Source of the DNA: Durusdinium trenchii
Taxonomy: Eukaryota > Sar > Dinophyceae > Suessiales > Symbiodiniaceae
DNA length: 64,000 bases
Direction: 5' to 3'
Assembly: GCA_963970005.1 (NCBI GenBank)
Contig: CAXAMN010000001.1
Coordinates: forward strand, 101,011-165,010
Under the pieces are notes generated by a model. That model was not told where the DNA came from. It searched no databases and saw only the letters and a list, made by a program, of their open reading frames with translations. The position numbers and the translations under genes are program-made. This document shows positions 11,801 through 63,560 of the stretch, one piece after another. How positions within the stretch are numbered: the first letter of the stretch is position 1; each line of letters begins with the position of its first letter.

Positions 11801-12360
11801 ACATCGACGTTTCACCCCACCTTGTGGTTGGAGGAATCACCTTAGTTGAAAGGCCCGTGCGAAGACGACTCCTGTGCTGCAGGCACAAAGGAAGCACCTT
11901 CGCTGAGGCGGAAGGGATCCGGGATATGAAACTACACCATGGACCATGGTTGCATCTCACAGGTGCAAATCTCCCAACCATTGGGACTTAGGCGGTATTT
12001 TCCATTGTGGAGTTCCCCCTCATCCGCTCTTCCAAGTAGTGTCCGGATGAGCATTGCACTTGGCAGACATAAGGTTATGACCTCTAACTCGCCTGGGAAG
12101 GCAAACCCCCACAGATGTCTGTTTCTGACTGTTTCTTTCTCAACTAAAGAGGTGCCGTGCTTTTCAGTACATGATCATGATCCCGTGTTATTCTTATTAT
12201 TTTAATGACTTTTCTGTAATCTCAGAGCAGCTCGGTGCGTTCCTGGCGTGCCACGGGTATGACGGTATGACTATGCAGGTGTACGCCAAACACCCTGACT
12301 ACTGCGAGTTCATGGTGAACGAAATCTTGGCAAATGAAGATGGCCAGGCCGCAGAACTCG
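8845..12360 (+). CDS. Tentative multi-exon gene with a repeated GKxKGxT/PxYC motif
   Basis: Several short open pieces bounded by AG on the left and GT-like donors on the right look like exons of one gene. Three show variants of one short motif of the form G-K-x-K-G-x-T-x-E-E ... P-x-Y-C: GKCKGLTHEECLAQMPQ at about 8,851-8,901, YEALTYEELLKADPR at 10,556-10,601, and HKGSTFAEA (11,883-11,911) followed by KHPDYCEF in an exon at about 12,279-12,355. Other exon-like pieces lie at 9,001-9,068 (KEYDDLKEYLLSRAK), 9,570-9,700 (TDVTNIGTKGVDAKKML) and 10,262-10,330 (EALEAENAANAEIF). I recall this motif as a short repeat in many dinoflagellate predicted proteins, without a firm function. Exon limits, start and stop are guesses. 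Confidence 0.35.
10186..10250. repeat. Purine-only tract rich in G runs
   Basis: A nearly uninterrupted run of G and A (GAGG/GGGGGA) lies on the plus strand, with several runs of three to seven G. It could form triplex or G-quadruplex DNA. It sits in a probable intron just before an exon-like piece at 10,262. Confidence 0.6.
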
Positions 12361-12703
12361 TGCTTCTTGTGCTTCCTTGTGTCATAGATTTTCCCAGGGC
12401 CTACAATTGACGGTTCTCTTGCAGTTTGCTTGACATCAAGCGAAAAAGCAAACACGTGTTCTCGAAGAGGGGTCAACATCGATGATTCCAAGCGGAGCAC
12501 CTTTTCAGGGTCAGCAGTCAGACCAACTTGAAGTATCCTGGAAACTTGCGGTTTTACCCGGGCAACTCACTTCAGAGGATGCCTGATGTTTCGCCTGATT
12601 TTCAGGACCTGGCAGTGCAACACCGTCAGGACGTCAACTGGGGATACCATGGGATACCGGGGTTCCTCCTCTGCCATCATTTTCCGAAATCTTCCGAAGA
12701 AGA

Positions 12704-12745
12704 AGGGGGGGTTGTTGATGGGGGGTGGTGGGGGCTGATGGGGGG
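12704..12745 (+). repeat. G-quadruplex-prone G runs
   Basis: Four runs of five to seven G, separated by loops of 4-8 bases, lie within about 42 bases on the plus strand. This fits the usual G3+N1-7 pattern, apart from one slightly long loop. No coding function is apparent. Confidence 0.6.
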
Positions 12746-13084
12746 TGATGGCAATGCTTTTTGTGCCAGGTGAATGCTCAGTCCTGCAGCTTTGCGGTCT
12801 ACATCCTCCATGCGTCCATGCAAAGCGTGCAGGCGAGGTGGGGCGAGGCGGCTCAAGGCGGCGGCGAAACATGGACAAGCTTCGGGGGACACAAACTGGA
12901 TGACTTTGAAACAGGCCCAACCAGAACGGCGGACAATATGAAGAATTGGGTTCGGTTGGTATGGAGCATTGCTCTCCCTGATTCAAACTTGTTGACATTG
13001 ATTTGTGAACCCACATCAAGGGTCAGTTGCTCATACCGCAATATGGCCATGAGTCAAAACGTTTTGGTATGGAACATGTACTCT

Positions 13085-13370
13085 TGAACATCTCGTTCCA
13101 TACCCCGTTCCATACCTGTGGTACAGCATGTCTGTTCGCCGTTCCATACCCATCGTTCCATACCTATGGATTCCTAGTTTGCAATTGTTCGAGGTTCAAT
13201 CAAAACGTGCGCTTTGCTTGCTGAAATACATTTACATACCGTGAGAAATGGGACTAAGATGACACGTCAGGTTTTTTTGGTACAATTTGTTCCATACCCC
13301 CGTTCCATACCTGTTCCATACCTTATGGAACAAGGGATCCGTTCCATACCCTATGGAACAGGAAGGTGCG
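13085..13370. repeat. Interspersed GTTCCATACC repeat with inverted copies
   Basis: The decamer GTTCCATACC or a near copy occurs about ten times in 290 bp. It also appears in inverted form (TATGGAAC), so adjacent copies can pair into small hairpins, such as CCATACCCTATGG near 13,345. The copies are unevenly spaced, unlike a simple tandem microsatellite. Confidence 0.7.
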
Positions 13371-16300
13371 CGATGTTCACCTGAGACCTGGGTTTTTGAC
13401 GCACGACGCACACCCACATCACATCATACCAATATCATATCAAATCATCTGCATCCTTGGAACCAGAAGGATGTGGGCATCGACTCCAACCGACACAGTG
13501 CCATGGCATGCCATGTTAACATGTCATACCATGTCTAAAGGATTTCTGTAACAAAACGGGTGCCACTGAGCTGCGTGTCTACGTGTTTGGGACTTTCTGC
13601 AACACAGGCACAGAAGGCCGAGCCGCCGAAGTGGGGTGGCCTGTCGAGGAGTGCACCAAAACGGAAGGTGAGAAGCCCTCCCTGTCAAACGCAGTGCCTC
13701 GCAACCACCTGGTAGAGAACGGTAATCCTCCACGTCCTTCATATGTGTGATTCTATGTCAGTATTAGCTGGGCCATTGTTTCTTGAATGCGCCAAGGTAG
13801 GCCAGCTGGACTGGAGCTTGCGGCCGTTTGTGTGTACAAAGTCCAAGAGCTTTCACGGGGATTGGGAAGGTAGGGCCGGATATCAAAAGCTCAAGGTACG
13901 TGTGTAGAGCATTTGAGTTCGAAGATGCAGAACGCATTCGACACTCATCCACAAACACACTATTTGGTATTCCAACCGGGTATGTTTGCACCTTTGGACT
14001 GGCAAGTAGGTTGGTGGTGATGATTTGTCAAGGGAGCATGAATAGTCAGTCCCGGCAACTGAAGCTCCGCTTGACAGTTGCAAGTTTGAGCGGAGATGAA
14101 AGGATGAAAGGATTCAATTTACCACATTGCGGAACAAGAAAGAAAGGAACGGTGATGCACTCTGACTCTGGTGGCTCATGGATCATGGAAGTGGAAGGTG
14201 GCGGCTGTCCTCTGGTGAGTCGAGGTGCAAATTCCTGCGTAGACATATGTGGCTCCGATAGTTTTTGACTGGAATGGATTGCGGGAAGTGCCCTGAATCA
14301 ACTGTATACTCACTATTCATCACATGTTTGAAAGTATACATTTGTATGTATAGATTGCTATACTCCTTAGCAAGACACATGCATGTTTGAACATATATGC
14401 ACACAGATATGTATACTGTACAAACCATCGTGATGGGCCCAGGTGGTTCAGACGTATAGCACAGGGCCATGTGCAGCAGAACTACAAGTAGTGTGCTCCA
14501 AAGCACCAAGCGCAGGAGCTGCATGATGGGTTCAAGCTTTTGCGAGAACAATGTATGGCAGTGCCTCTACAAAGGCCAACATGTACTCAAGCAAACGCAG
14601 TTCACAATCACACGGCTTTCCAAGCAATCCAAGTTCTGACACAACAGTCTGTGTTGTTTACGATCCTACCCCCTGCAGCTTTCCATTCAGCCGCCAACAG
14701 CATCATTTGTTGAGAGTTCGATTGACCAGAACTTTTTGCCTCCAAAGTCCAAGGGTCAGACAAGACTAACTAGACTCCCCAAAGCATTGGTCCGGGGGTC
14801 AACCATTTTGAAACGGACCCATGCCCTTTGACCGATTTCAACACAGCTTCCAGAGAATCACACATGATCCGCTTCCACGGCGGAAGCCTGTGCAGGCAGG
14901 GTGGATAAAGGAAGTAGGAAGGAATGACGATGCTCCGACACTCCAAGTGGGTTTGGGATGTTGGAGGGTGTTCCTTGGAGTTGTAGAGTCTAGAGATTTC
15001 GGAATCGGAAGATCAGGGTACTTCAGTACTTCATTCTTGTTTCTAATAGCACACATTGTTCCTAGTAGTAAGGCCAGGAGCCCCTAGTAGCGTCCTTGCT
15101 CCTAGTAGAGATGCCAGGAGCCCCTAGCAGCTTCTTGTTGTGTAGCACAAACGCGTTGTGGGAAGTGACACGGTACTAAGTTGAAGGGTCCTTAGGTGGT
15201 CGGATGCAGAACACCAACTTCCCAGCTATGCGAGGCTGCAACTTCGACGCTTTTCCGACCAGGCCTGTGTGGTGTTTGTTCAATTCTGAACTTCTTTGTG
15301 CATCGCTTAACCACCCAACAGGCCCCTTTTTTTCGTTTAAATAACCCGACAACATCATGTGTGCCAGCGTTGACAGCAGGGTTTGTTTGCTTCGTGCTAC
15401 ACTCATGATTTTGCCAGGCAAAGCCGTTGCTGTTCCATGACAGGTCCGGCCAACGACTCGACTTCAAAAGGGCTGAACTTCAGGTGTTTGAAGACGTCTT
15501 CGCAACCTGCGACTGAGGTGAGGAGGCTCTGCGCAAGCGGCGCTTTCGCTCCGTCGGACGCCCGGGTTGGAAGACGAGACTCGGTCGTGTGATGCGGCTC
15601 TAAGGCCCGCAGGAGGAGAGTCGCCATGCTGCAGCAGAGACTCGGCTTCTGGAGGTTCTCACTAGGTGGGTAGCTACAGATGGATGTCAATGTAGGCTCA
15701 ATGTAGACTGGTGTGGGGACAAAGTCTTTCTGCTTTTATTGGATCGAGCAGATGTGTGGAGCCAAGGATCAATGCAGCACATGATCAACTGCGCGCTGGT
15801 CGCTAAGATCCACGCTGTCAACTGAAATGGAGGGTGGGGAAGCAAGGAAGCTGCTAGCACAGATCTTAGAGTCTTAGAGGCCCGGCTGATCAATGACTGT
15901 ACCCCCCAGACCAGGGTTCATCAACACTTTGCAGATTGAGCCTGCCGCGTGGTTTGGGTGGACACATATAGTTATAACAATGACGATGTTGGTTTTTGTT
16001 AGTGGTTCGTCAGCCTGAGGCCTTCTATGAGATAGGCCGGCAGCAACTCTTGGAGAAAGGGAGGCCGGCTGACCGATTGGTTCCAGTTCCCGATGTCGAC
16101 GAGACTAGGTGCTGTTGCCGACCAGCGGAGCATGAGCATGAGAGCAGAGACATTGGACTACCACTTCAGAAAGCAGTGAGCTCTCACCAGGTAACAAAGA
16201 CACTGCCGTGTGGTTGAGGTGTTCTCCTTGCCAGCATTTTTGGTGCAGGATCAGTGAAGAGGATGCATTGAAATTTGCACGCATCGATGAGCGGCTTTTG

Positions 16301-16384
16301 CAGTTGCTGGGACCTTAGCTCCCAAGTAGAGCTCTCTCATTTCCCAGCTCCATGGCCAGCCCCTTGAGCCAATAACTCTTCCTG

Positions 16385-17225
16385 TTGCCAGTGAGCCTAC
16401 CTTTGAGGCAGAAAGACCCCATACAAAGGGAGCTGGCATCTCAGTGCAGGAATGACTGGACTCCAGCGCGATGAAACTGATGGTACAACTCCAATCCACT
16501 CAACTGGAGTTTCACACTCCTGATTGAACGTTTCTGCACGCATCTCCTAGATGTTAGCAGTGTCCAATTCTCTTCGTTTACTGTAGGTTCTACGAGAGGC
16601 ACAAGCAGTTTGACGAAGATTATGTCTTCGCCTCAGGGCTTTTCAGGTGTGCAGATCAAACCACCAATCCCACACTTAGATTCGGAAGCGCCTCGCGCTT
16701 GGGAGAAAGGAGGAGTGACGTGCCTTCACATGATGCTGGGCTGGGCTTGTTGGTCGGCAATCTCTTTCTTTTGGGATTGGGGAAGGTGGTGAAGCAGGAA
16801 TGCTGCAATGCTGATGACTGTTGACAGAGAGGGGGAATCAGAGAGGGAGAGAGCTGAAGAACCAATATTGGCTGTTTTTCCTAGACCCGTGCATCATCCA
16901 CGTTTCACCGGCCGCGTCGTTTGGTGGACGCCTGTACATAGACATAGAATGAAAAACATGTGACGTGCTAAGATTCATTCAGTGATACGGTGCCTTGCCT
17001 CACCTGCATCCTTTGTAGTGTAAGTGTAGCAAGGTGTAGCTCTACTTACACTTGTCGTTTGCTTTGCATTTGTGCTAGTAGTGGCTGGTTGTCATGAGAA
17101 GGACGCGTTTTTTCTTTGCACACTCTTTGCTGGTTCTCGCTTTGCGCGCGCAGCCGCTGGCAGATCAGTAGGTGCTTGATCCTTATTTTGGTGCATCAAT
17201 TTTCTCAAAGCCTCCAAGATCATTT
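16385..17225 (+). CDS. Exons of an unknown gene, paralogous to 62.86-63.56 kb
   Basis: Two or three exon-like pieces match a second locus 46.5 kb downstream. At 16,391-16,438 the frame reads VSLPLRQKDPIQRELA, against VSLPLNQQDPIQRELA at the other locus. At about 16,678-16,742 it reads RFGSASRLGERRSDVPS, against RFGSASLRGERRSDVPS. Most base differences between the loci fall in third codon positions of this frame, which is the pattern of selected coding sequence. A third match (QPLADQ against QPLTDQ) lies near 17,150. I do not recognise the protein. The third piece holds an in-frame TAG here, so this copy may be broken or the exon limits differ. Confidence 0.45.
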
Positions 17226-17229
17226 TGTA

Positions 17230-17345
17230 GTTTTCATTAGTAGCTTCTGTAGCTTCTTGTTAACTAGTAGCGATGGCCTCCAACCTACTTGCGATGGCCT
17301 CCACCTAATAGCGTCCTTGCTACTACTCGCAGTAGTAATGGCCTC
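17230..17345. repeat. CTAGTAGC-type minisatellite fragment
   Basis: Imperfect copies of a short unit built from CTAGTAGCGATGGCCTCC and TAGCGTCCTTGCTACTA. It belongs to the same dispersed family as the repeats at 26.5, 28.0, 38.9 and 56.2 kb. Confidence 0.6.
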
Positions 17346-20300
17346 CAATGATCATTCGCTGAGCCTAGTGGCCTAGTAGCTTCCTTCCCTGCCCTTCCCT
17401 CTTCACCTGCCCGGGGTTTGCGGCGGGGCCGCTGCCGGTGGCTCACCGGTGCTAGAGGAGTGGAGATGTGAAGTGTCCCACATGCAAGACAGTCAAATTG
17501 GCTTGTTGATGCAGGATGTGAACCTGGGTCTGGCAAAGCTCACTTATTAAGTATTAATAAACTATCAGGTTATATCGGCAGTCGCTGAATTCACTTAAAC
17601 ATGGAATAGTGTGTGTTCTCTTCTCCATGACCAATGAGCCACTAGAACAGCCCAACACTGAGATTTTGGAACCTGTGACATGTGTAGGACGATTCTGCGC
17701 CAAACCTGGTCGTCTTCAAGTGCATGAAACCAACAAGAAAGGCCAGCAATGCTGAAAGAAGCTTCATTGTGAGAGGGTCAATGAGTTCAAACATGTACCG
17801 CGTGGCTTCGCGCACACAGTAATTCCGCACGTTTCCGCAGACGCTATTAGGTGGAGGCCATCGCTACGAACGTAATAAAAAGGCTTTCTAGGAAGGCCTT
17901 TGAAGCTTACACAGAACGACTAGATATTCACAGAACGACTCACTGTGGCCGATGTTTTCGGCTCAGAACATTGTTAAGTCTAGCTTCCAGCGAGAACTTG
18001 TTGCTTCCGCGGAGAATCCATCATGGCTGTGCGAATCCCCAGTTGTATGATTTCTTGAAACTCCTTTCACTGCATTGTCATTGAACGCACAGGGAAGACA
18101 CTCAGAGCTGTTGCGACTTCCAGGATTAGTGGACCTTTTTTTCTGCATGAGTTTGCCTCAAAACATTCATGTGCACCAAGGTGGTCAGCAAGATGTCTCG
18201 GCCGAGTCGCTTGTCTTTAGTGGCAGGCAGGAGTTTCGGGCTTTGTGGACAGCGTTGAAGTAATGCAGAAAAGGGGACAGGGCCGCATGACTGTTGGGAC
18301 GCTTCAACGGCAGGAGCATCTGCTGCTGCCCTCATGGCCGTCCCTGGTTTTGTGACCCCGGGTGATGTCCCACGACAGATGGAGGCGACGGGGTTGGACT
18401 TGGAGAGTGAACAAAGACAGGAGTCGAAGTTATATAAGTTTTGTCTAGTTGGCAGCCGGCAGGGCCGGCATATAATTGGGTTGTCTGTTGTCTGGGTCAT
18501 TTGTATCGTCATGCCAATCATTCCACCACCTTGAAGGGTACGCATTGAAGGGGCATGCTCTTTCACAAGACGGTCATCCCCCAAAGTGATTCAAATGTCT
18601 TGAGCCGTAGCAAAAGCAGAACATTGGTGTTTGCCATCTCAGCCCGCATTGTCCGTCAGGTGAACCAGATGTCTCATGGTGGTGCTGCTGCCTCTGCACC
18701 CGCTGCTGCGCATCGCAGCAGGGTGCCCGGCTTGGCCGCTGCCAGCATTGCGATGGGGGCCACAGCAGCCTCTGTCTCCCGCTGCTTGTGCGCAACCTCA
18801 CGTCAATGTTGGGGGTAGTCCATTCATCTCTTTGGATGGATTGACACTTCTGAGAAAGTAGCCTTCTGGAGCTTCACCTTCCAAAATAAGGCCGGCAGGC
18901 CCGCAGCCAGAAGTCTGCGGTCAAGGTCAAGAGCTCCGCGCAGGAGAGGGGATTGGCTGCGAAGCGCATCTGAACCTGCTTTGTGTGTGCCCTGTTTTAG
19001 AGCCATTCCATTCCCAATGGTATTCACGCAGGCTGCCCCCCCCTGTACTTCCAGGAGCCCGGTCTGCCAGATTTGGTGGCAAGGGTACAGGATTTGTTGC
19101 AGGCCCCAGATCAAGGCCTGTGATGTCGGACATCCTCAAGCTTGGCACGTATGTTTTACCTGTCCAAATCTTTCATAGATCGAACGAGAGCTTCTGCAGC
19201 ATGCTGAGCACATTACTTTGACTGTGAACCGTGCCCTATCCGTAGCTTTGCATCCCTAGATGCCTGTTGCTGAAAGAATGTTCCTCCAAGAGTTTGCCGG
19301 CTGATGCGGTCGAAAATTCGGCGTTGGCATAGGTTTCCAGTTTCGGTCTATGAGAAGGGCAAGTCGCGTTGACAAAACTGCTTTTAAAACATGCGTTAAC
19401 AACAAAACAGTTTTAAAACATGGTTTTGTACATTTGGTCGACCGATGTGTGGAGGTCGCCTTCGAGACGTGAAGGCCCTCGCGGCGGAGCTCCGGGCCAA
19501 GGCCGATGGTATGCGTCAGACGGGCTTTCCATCGAAGGTGCCGTAAGGATAACAGACACATATAAGGATGTATGATATATACACTTATATGTGGACATCA
19601 TGCAGGGGTATTGCGAGAAAGAGAGGTATCTCAAAACAACTCCTTATGGGGCATCCCTCAATCCACAACTGAATATAAATAGTGACCTGAACCCATGAAC
19701 TGAACTGGACTGGACTTTGCAGCATCGTTGTTATTAAAATCGATTGTCTGAATTACAAGGATTCTCCTTTTTGGGGCTCAGGATGCCAACGATGCCAACA
19801 GCCCTCTCCGCTGGATGGCCAACATTGCAGCATCGCTGTTACTGACCCAGAGCATGGCCTTGCAGCCACTTGATGCAAAGACGGATTTGGAAAAAGAGCT
19901 GGCTGTGGATCGAACATTCTCTGGAATCGATTGTCCCACACGCTCACCATGGGTGGACTTTGACACACGCGAGAAATGCGTACCGTACTGATTTGCGGCT
20001 TGCCACCCGCCAACCTAAGGCCTAAGTAAAAAACTTAAGAGACCAGTAGAAATAGTAGAAAGCGGTCTGAGCATGAAGTTCCAAAACTATCAAAGTCCAA
20101 GATCCAAAGTTTAGAGGTCTCAAAGCCATCAAAGGTCAAGGCCGAAAGTCGAGCAGTCGACAAGGACGACGGATGCACATCTGCAGACCTGAATCATCCT
20201 GCAACAGAGTGGGGCTAGAACATTCACAACTCAGGTGCAGGTACTCCAAGTTGATCAGACTCGGTATCCCATGATTGTGGTAGCTTCGTTGAGTGCGGTC

Positions 20301-20905
20301 CCGCAATCGCGCCGCAATCCCCTGCAAAAGATCTGAGTATCAAAGTATATATAAAGAAAAAGGGGAAAAACCAAGACCGAAATGCCTCTCTCTGAACCCA
20401 AAGATTTGATTTAGAGCCATGCTCGCAAGAGCTCTATCAGTTGGGAAATCCCAGAAGCTAGCTACTGATTACATTAGACCTTGACTCGCAGGAGCCGCAA
20501 TTCGAAGGGTCAGAGAATTGAAGTGTTGAACATCATGCACTAGCACTTTGGGGAAAATTAGAGTCACAGCTTGTTCAACAGTTGAAGCACGGCCGAGCTT
20601 AACATTGGTGCAGGTACGTGACTTCGGCGTCCCAAAGTCATCTCACAACACAATGGAAAGGTCTTCGTTGGGCAATGCCTTCCAAAGCGTTCATTTCCCT
20701 TTGTATTTTTTGTACAAACAAAGTTCCTTGGGAACAGGAGTTGGCACACACACACACAGCCCCAAAATACCCGAAGTTCAACGCCCAAAGATAGCGTCCT
20801 TAGTAGAAGAAAAGGACAAAGGTGGAGAAACCGTAGCTCAAGTGTCGGTTTGCCCGGCGTCGCACATTGCCGCCCGACTCCGGGCTGGCTACTCAGGCCA
20901 GCACA
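17345..20905. other. Region upstream of the first FtsH gene; possible transit-peptide exon only
   Basis: No confident gene is visible. An alanine-rich piece at 18,661-18,815 (SHGGAAASAPAAAHRSR, then a small hydrophobic run) resembles a plastid transit sequence and might be the first coding exon of the FtsH gene starting at 20.9 kb. The link is unproven. The rest has short frames, runs of CTAGTAG repeat near 17.3 kb and nothing recognisable. Confidence 0.3.
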
Positions 20906-20909
20906 TGCG

Positions 20910-30657
<9,748 letters not shown>

Positions 30658-31039
30658 GTGTACGGTGAACTGGTCAATGTTCCGGTGACATTTTTCAACA
30701 CGGACTTGAAAGCCACCTGTAAGGCCTAAGCCTAAGCTCTTGCAGGCTCAAGGGCATTGAAGTGAGTGAATCCTAGTGAAAGACCACAGGTAAGCTGGTG
30801 ATGGCTAACAGCAAGATGGCAGTTGCTGCCTACGCGGGTGAGGTGGTCCGACTCCCAGCCTCTCTTTGAACCGCGCAGCTTTTGAGAGTTGCTGGTGCAT
30901 TTGCATTGAGGTTGAGACCACTGCTGACGGCACTCTCAACGCCAAGAGCAAGTGTGTGCATTTCGGCCAGAGTTTCAGATTGATCTCCCGACCCGAGATC
31001 AGGCCACTTTCGGACTGAACCGTTTTTGTGAGGGATGGG

Positions 31040-61396
<30,357 letters not shown>

Positions 61397-62200
61397 GACG
61401 AGCCTCACGAGACATGACGTCTGAAGGGGCTTCGTGTGATTTTAGAGCTTCAGTTGCATCAAGGCCTGGCTTTTTTTTCTGGGCTTAAATGCCTCCAGGC
61501 CTATGGCCTATAGTATTTTAAGGCATTTAACATGATTTTCCGGGTGAGCACGGTGGATGAATGAGAGGCAGTGTTCGAACCACACTTTTTGTAGGGCTTC
61601 ACTCTGACTGGTACTATCCAGCTGCTCGCCCAGAACATATGTTGCCTCCATGCGAGGGTGAGACCATGCAATTGAGGATCCATACTTAGAAATGCAAACA
61701 TAATACCAATTGACAGCGGCAACTTCTGGTTCTTTGTGACAAAAGTGAGTGCCAGTACTAACTCTGAAGTAATGTATGCGTACGCACACATTCCATTTTA
61801 AAGCATACTCCTGGCATGCTTTCGGCTCTTAAACATACAAACAATCTAATTTCACAGCACGGCATTTGTCATTGATTTTCCTGGCCTCTTTGCAAGAGGC
61901 CCTCTTCGGTAGCAATCCTTTACCGCAAGTAAAACCGCTTTGGAACTGACTACACTGACTACACTGACTACACGGACTACACATCGGTGGTTATTTTTCC
62001 AGACACACACTCTGTTGTGTTTCGGCAGTTTCTACCTGATGGTCTGTTCACACATTATTTGTCTAACTTTGTATATTTTTTTGTCTATATTTTTATCTCT
62101 ACTATTGACTTACTATATATTTTGATATTATTCTCTTCACACATAAATGAATAGCAATAACAACGTATACAGAAGAAGAGACTTGACAATGCCTTGATGA
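61397..62200. other. 3' flank of FtsH gene 2, no gene seen
   Basis: The sequence is AT-rich with stops in all frames. A short tandem CTGACTACA repeat (four copies, 61,947-61,982) and a run TTTTTTTT (about 61,470) are the only structures noticed. Confidence 0.5.
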
Positions 62201-62219
62201 TTTCACCTCGTATGGAAGA

Positions 62220-62600
62220 ATTTTCGGCAGAGTTGCGATTGTACAGGGATGCGAACCCGAAGGCAATGTGGCCATCCCCGAAGTCAGACAATTCCTCAGA
62301 ACGGCACGTTTGTTCATTCTCTTTCAAACTTCTGTCATGGCCACGACCAAATGCCACCAGCACTCTGCCCCAAATCCCGGTTCACTCAGCGATCGGGAAT
62401 CAGTCCGCCACTCTCCAGCTGCGCTGCAGTGGCAAACAATAGATTTTCGGTGGGCCTGCTAGTATACAGTGCGCCCTTCTTGGGCTTGCTCACCAGCTCT
62501 TCATGTGTTTGAAAAGTTTGTCGATCACGATGCCCGAGTGAAGACAAAGGCAACATTCATGCAACATAGCAAGGAATTTTGGCAGATTTGGGAGGGGTAA
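62220..62600 (+). CDS. Exon-like pieces of an unknown gene
   Basis: One frame reads FGRVAIVQGCEPEGNVAIPE and continues VRQFLRTARLF at about 62,221-62,313. A second piece at about 62,510-62,590 reads FEKFVDHDARVKTKATFMQH, then SKEFWQIWEG. Both look protein-like but match nothing I can name. Whether they belong together or to the paralogous gene at 62.86 kb is unknown. Confidence 0.3.
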
Positions 62601-62859
62601 GGTTTCTCAGACGCCCGCACACTTGTTCTTGGAATGCTTTACACTCCAGATTGCGTTTTGCATGCTGAGCTCCATTGAGGTGGCAGCCTAGTGGCTTTCC
62701 ACGAAGAGGGCACTGCCGTTGGCTACTCGCGCGCCGCGGCACAGCCAAGTGGAGCGTGTTCGCGGGGCCATGTTCTCTCATGCAGTGGACAAGTGGCTCT
62801 TCTGATCGCTTCGACCTTATTTCTCAACTCCTTGCCCAGTGGTACACTTCCTCTTACCA

Positions 62860-63560
62860 GTGAGCCTGCCATTGAATCAGCAAGACCCTATACAAAGAGA
62901 GCTGGCACCTTGGTGTTTTCATCAGGGTGCTGATGGACAATGGCTGGACTCTGGTGCCAGTCTTCTGATGAACCTGGCGGTACAATTCTGGTGATCCAAA
63001 TGTCAGGAGCCTTCTTAACTTCCACGAGAGGCATGGGCCAAGGGCCTTTCACACATGCAGATCAACCCACGAATGCCACACTTCTATAGATTTGGAAGCG
63101 CCTCGCTCCGGGGAGAAAGGAGAAGCGATGTGCCTTCCCGTGATGCTGGCCCGGGCTGGTTGGCCAGCGATCCCATTCAGGGTTTGGGAATGAGGAATGC
63201 TTGTGACTGTTGAGAGAGAGAGAGAGCGAGAGAGAGAACCAGGCTTGGCTGTTCTAGCGATTCTAGCCCAGACCCATGCACCGTTTTCACTGGCCATACC
63301 TCTACCTGGAGACTGGAAAAAGTCGTTGAAAGCTGGTGGCCACTTTGCCTAGATTATCCAAGATTCGTGTTGAGCATACTAATAATGGTTAGATAGGAAT
63401 TCATTGACTGTAGCTCTACTCGGCTGTCCTGAACTTGGTATTCGGGCTGGTGATCGCTGGTTGCCAAGAGCAAACTGTCTTTGCAGAGTTCCCTTTCCAC
63501 TCGCAGCCGCTGACAGATCAGCAGGCCCTTAATCCTTAGGTTTGGTGCATCAGCTCTCAC
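62860..63560 (+). CDS. Exons of an unknown gene, paralogous to 16.4-17.2 kb
   Basis: VSLPLNQQDPIQRELA at 62,861-62,908, MQINPRMPHF followed by RFGSASLRGERRSDVPS at about 63,056-63,140, and SQPLTDQQALNP at about 63,498-63,535 correspond to pieces at 16.39, 16.68 and 17.15 kb. Between the loci, differences in the second piece are mainly synonymous (for example TTC/TTT, AGT/AGC, GAC/GAT, TCA/TCC). A (GA)n run at 63,210-63,236 separates the second and third pieces, as at 16.83 kb. The protein is not recognised. Confidence 0.45.

Larger units (their letters stand above)
12365..16000. other. Repeat-rich region without a confident gene
   Basis: Scattered exon-like pieces occur (for example 12,880-12,990, reading FGGHKLDDF and then NMKNWVRLVW), but none can be joined or named. 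The stretch contains a G-run cluster at 12,704-12,745, a TTCCATACC repeat at 13,085-13,370, and a few GGAGCCCC/CTAGTAGC minisatellite fragments near 15,060-15,135. Some of it may be intron of the gene above. Confidence 0.35.

Noticed and set aside
16361-16390. Possible spliced-leader relic on the minus strand (TTATTGGCTCAAG)
   Set aside because: Only the last 10 bases match the dinoflagellate leader end without gaps; the upstream part does not match, and the locus is better explained as plus-strand coding paralogue sequence.
18661-18815. Confident transit-peptide exon of FtsH gene 1
   Set aside because: The alanine-rich piece fits, but 2 kb of unassignable sequence separates it from the first sure exon, so it is kept only as a possibility.
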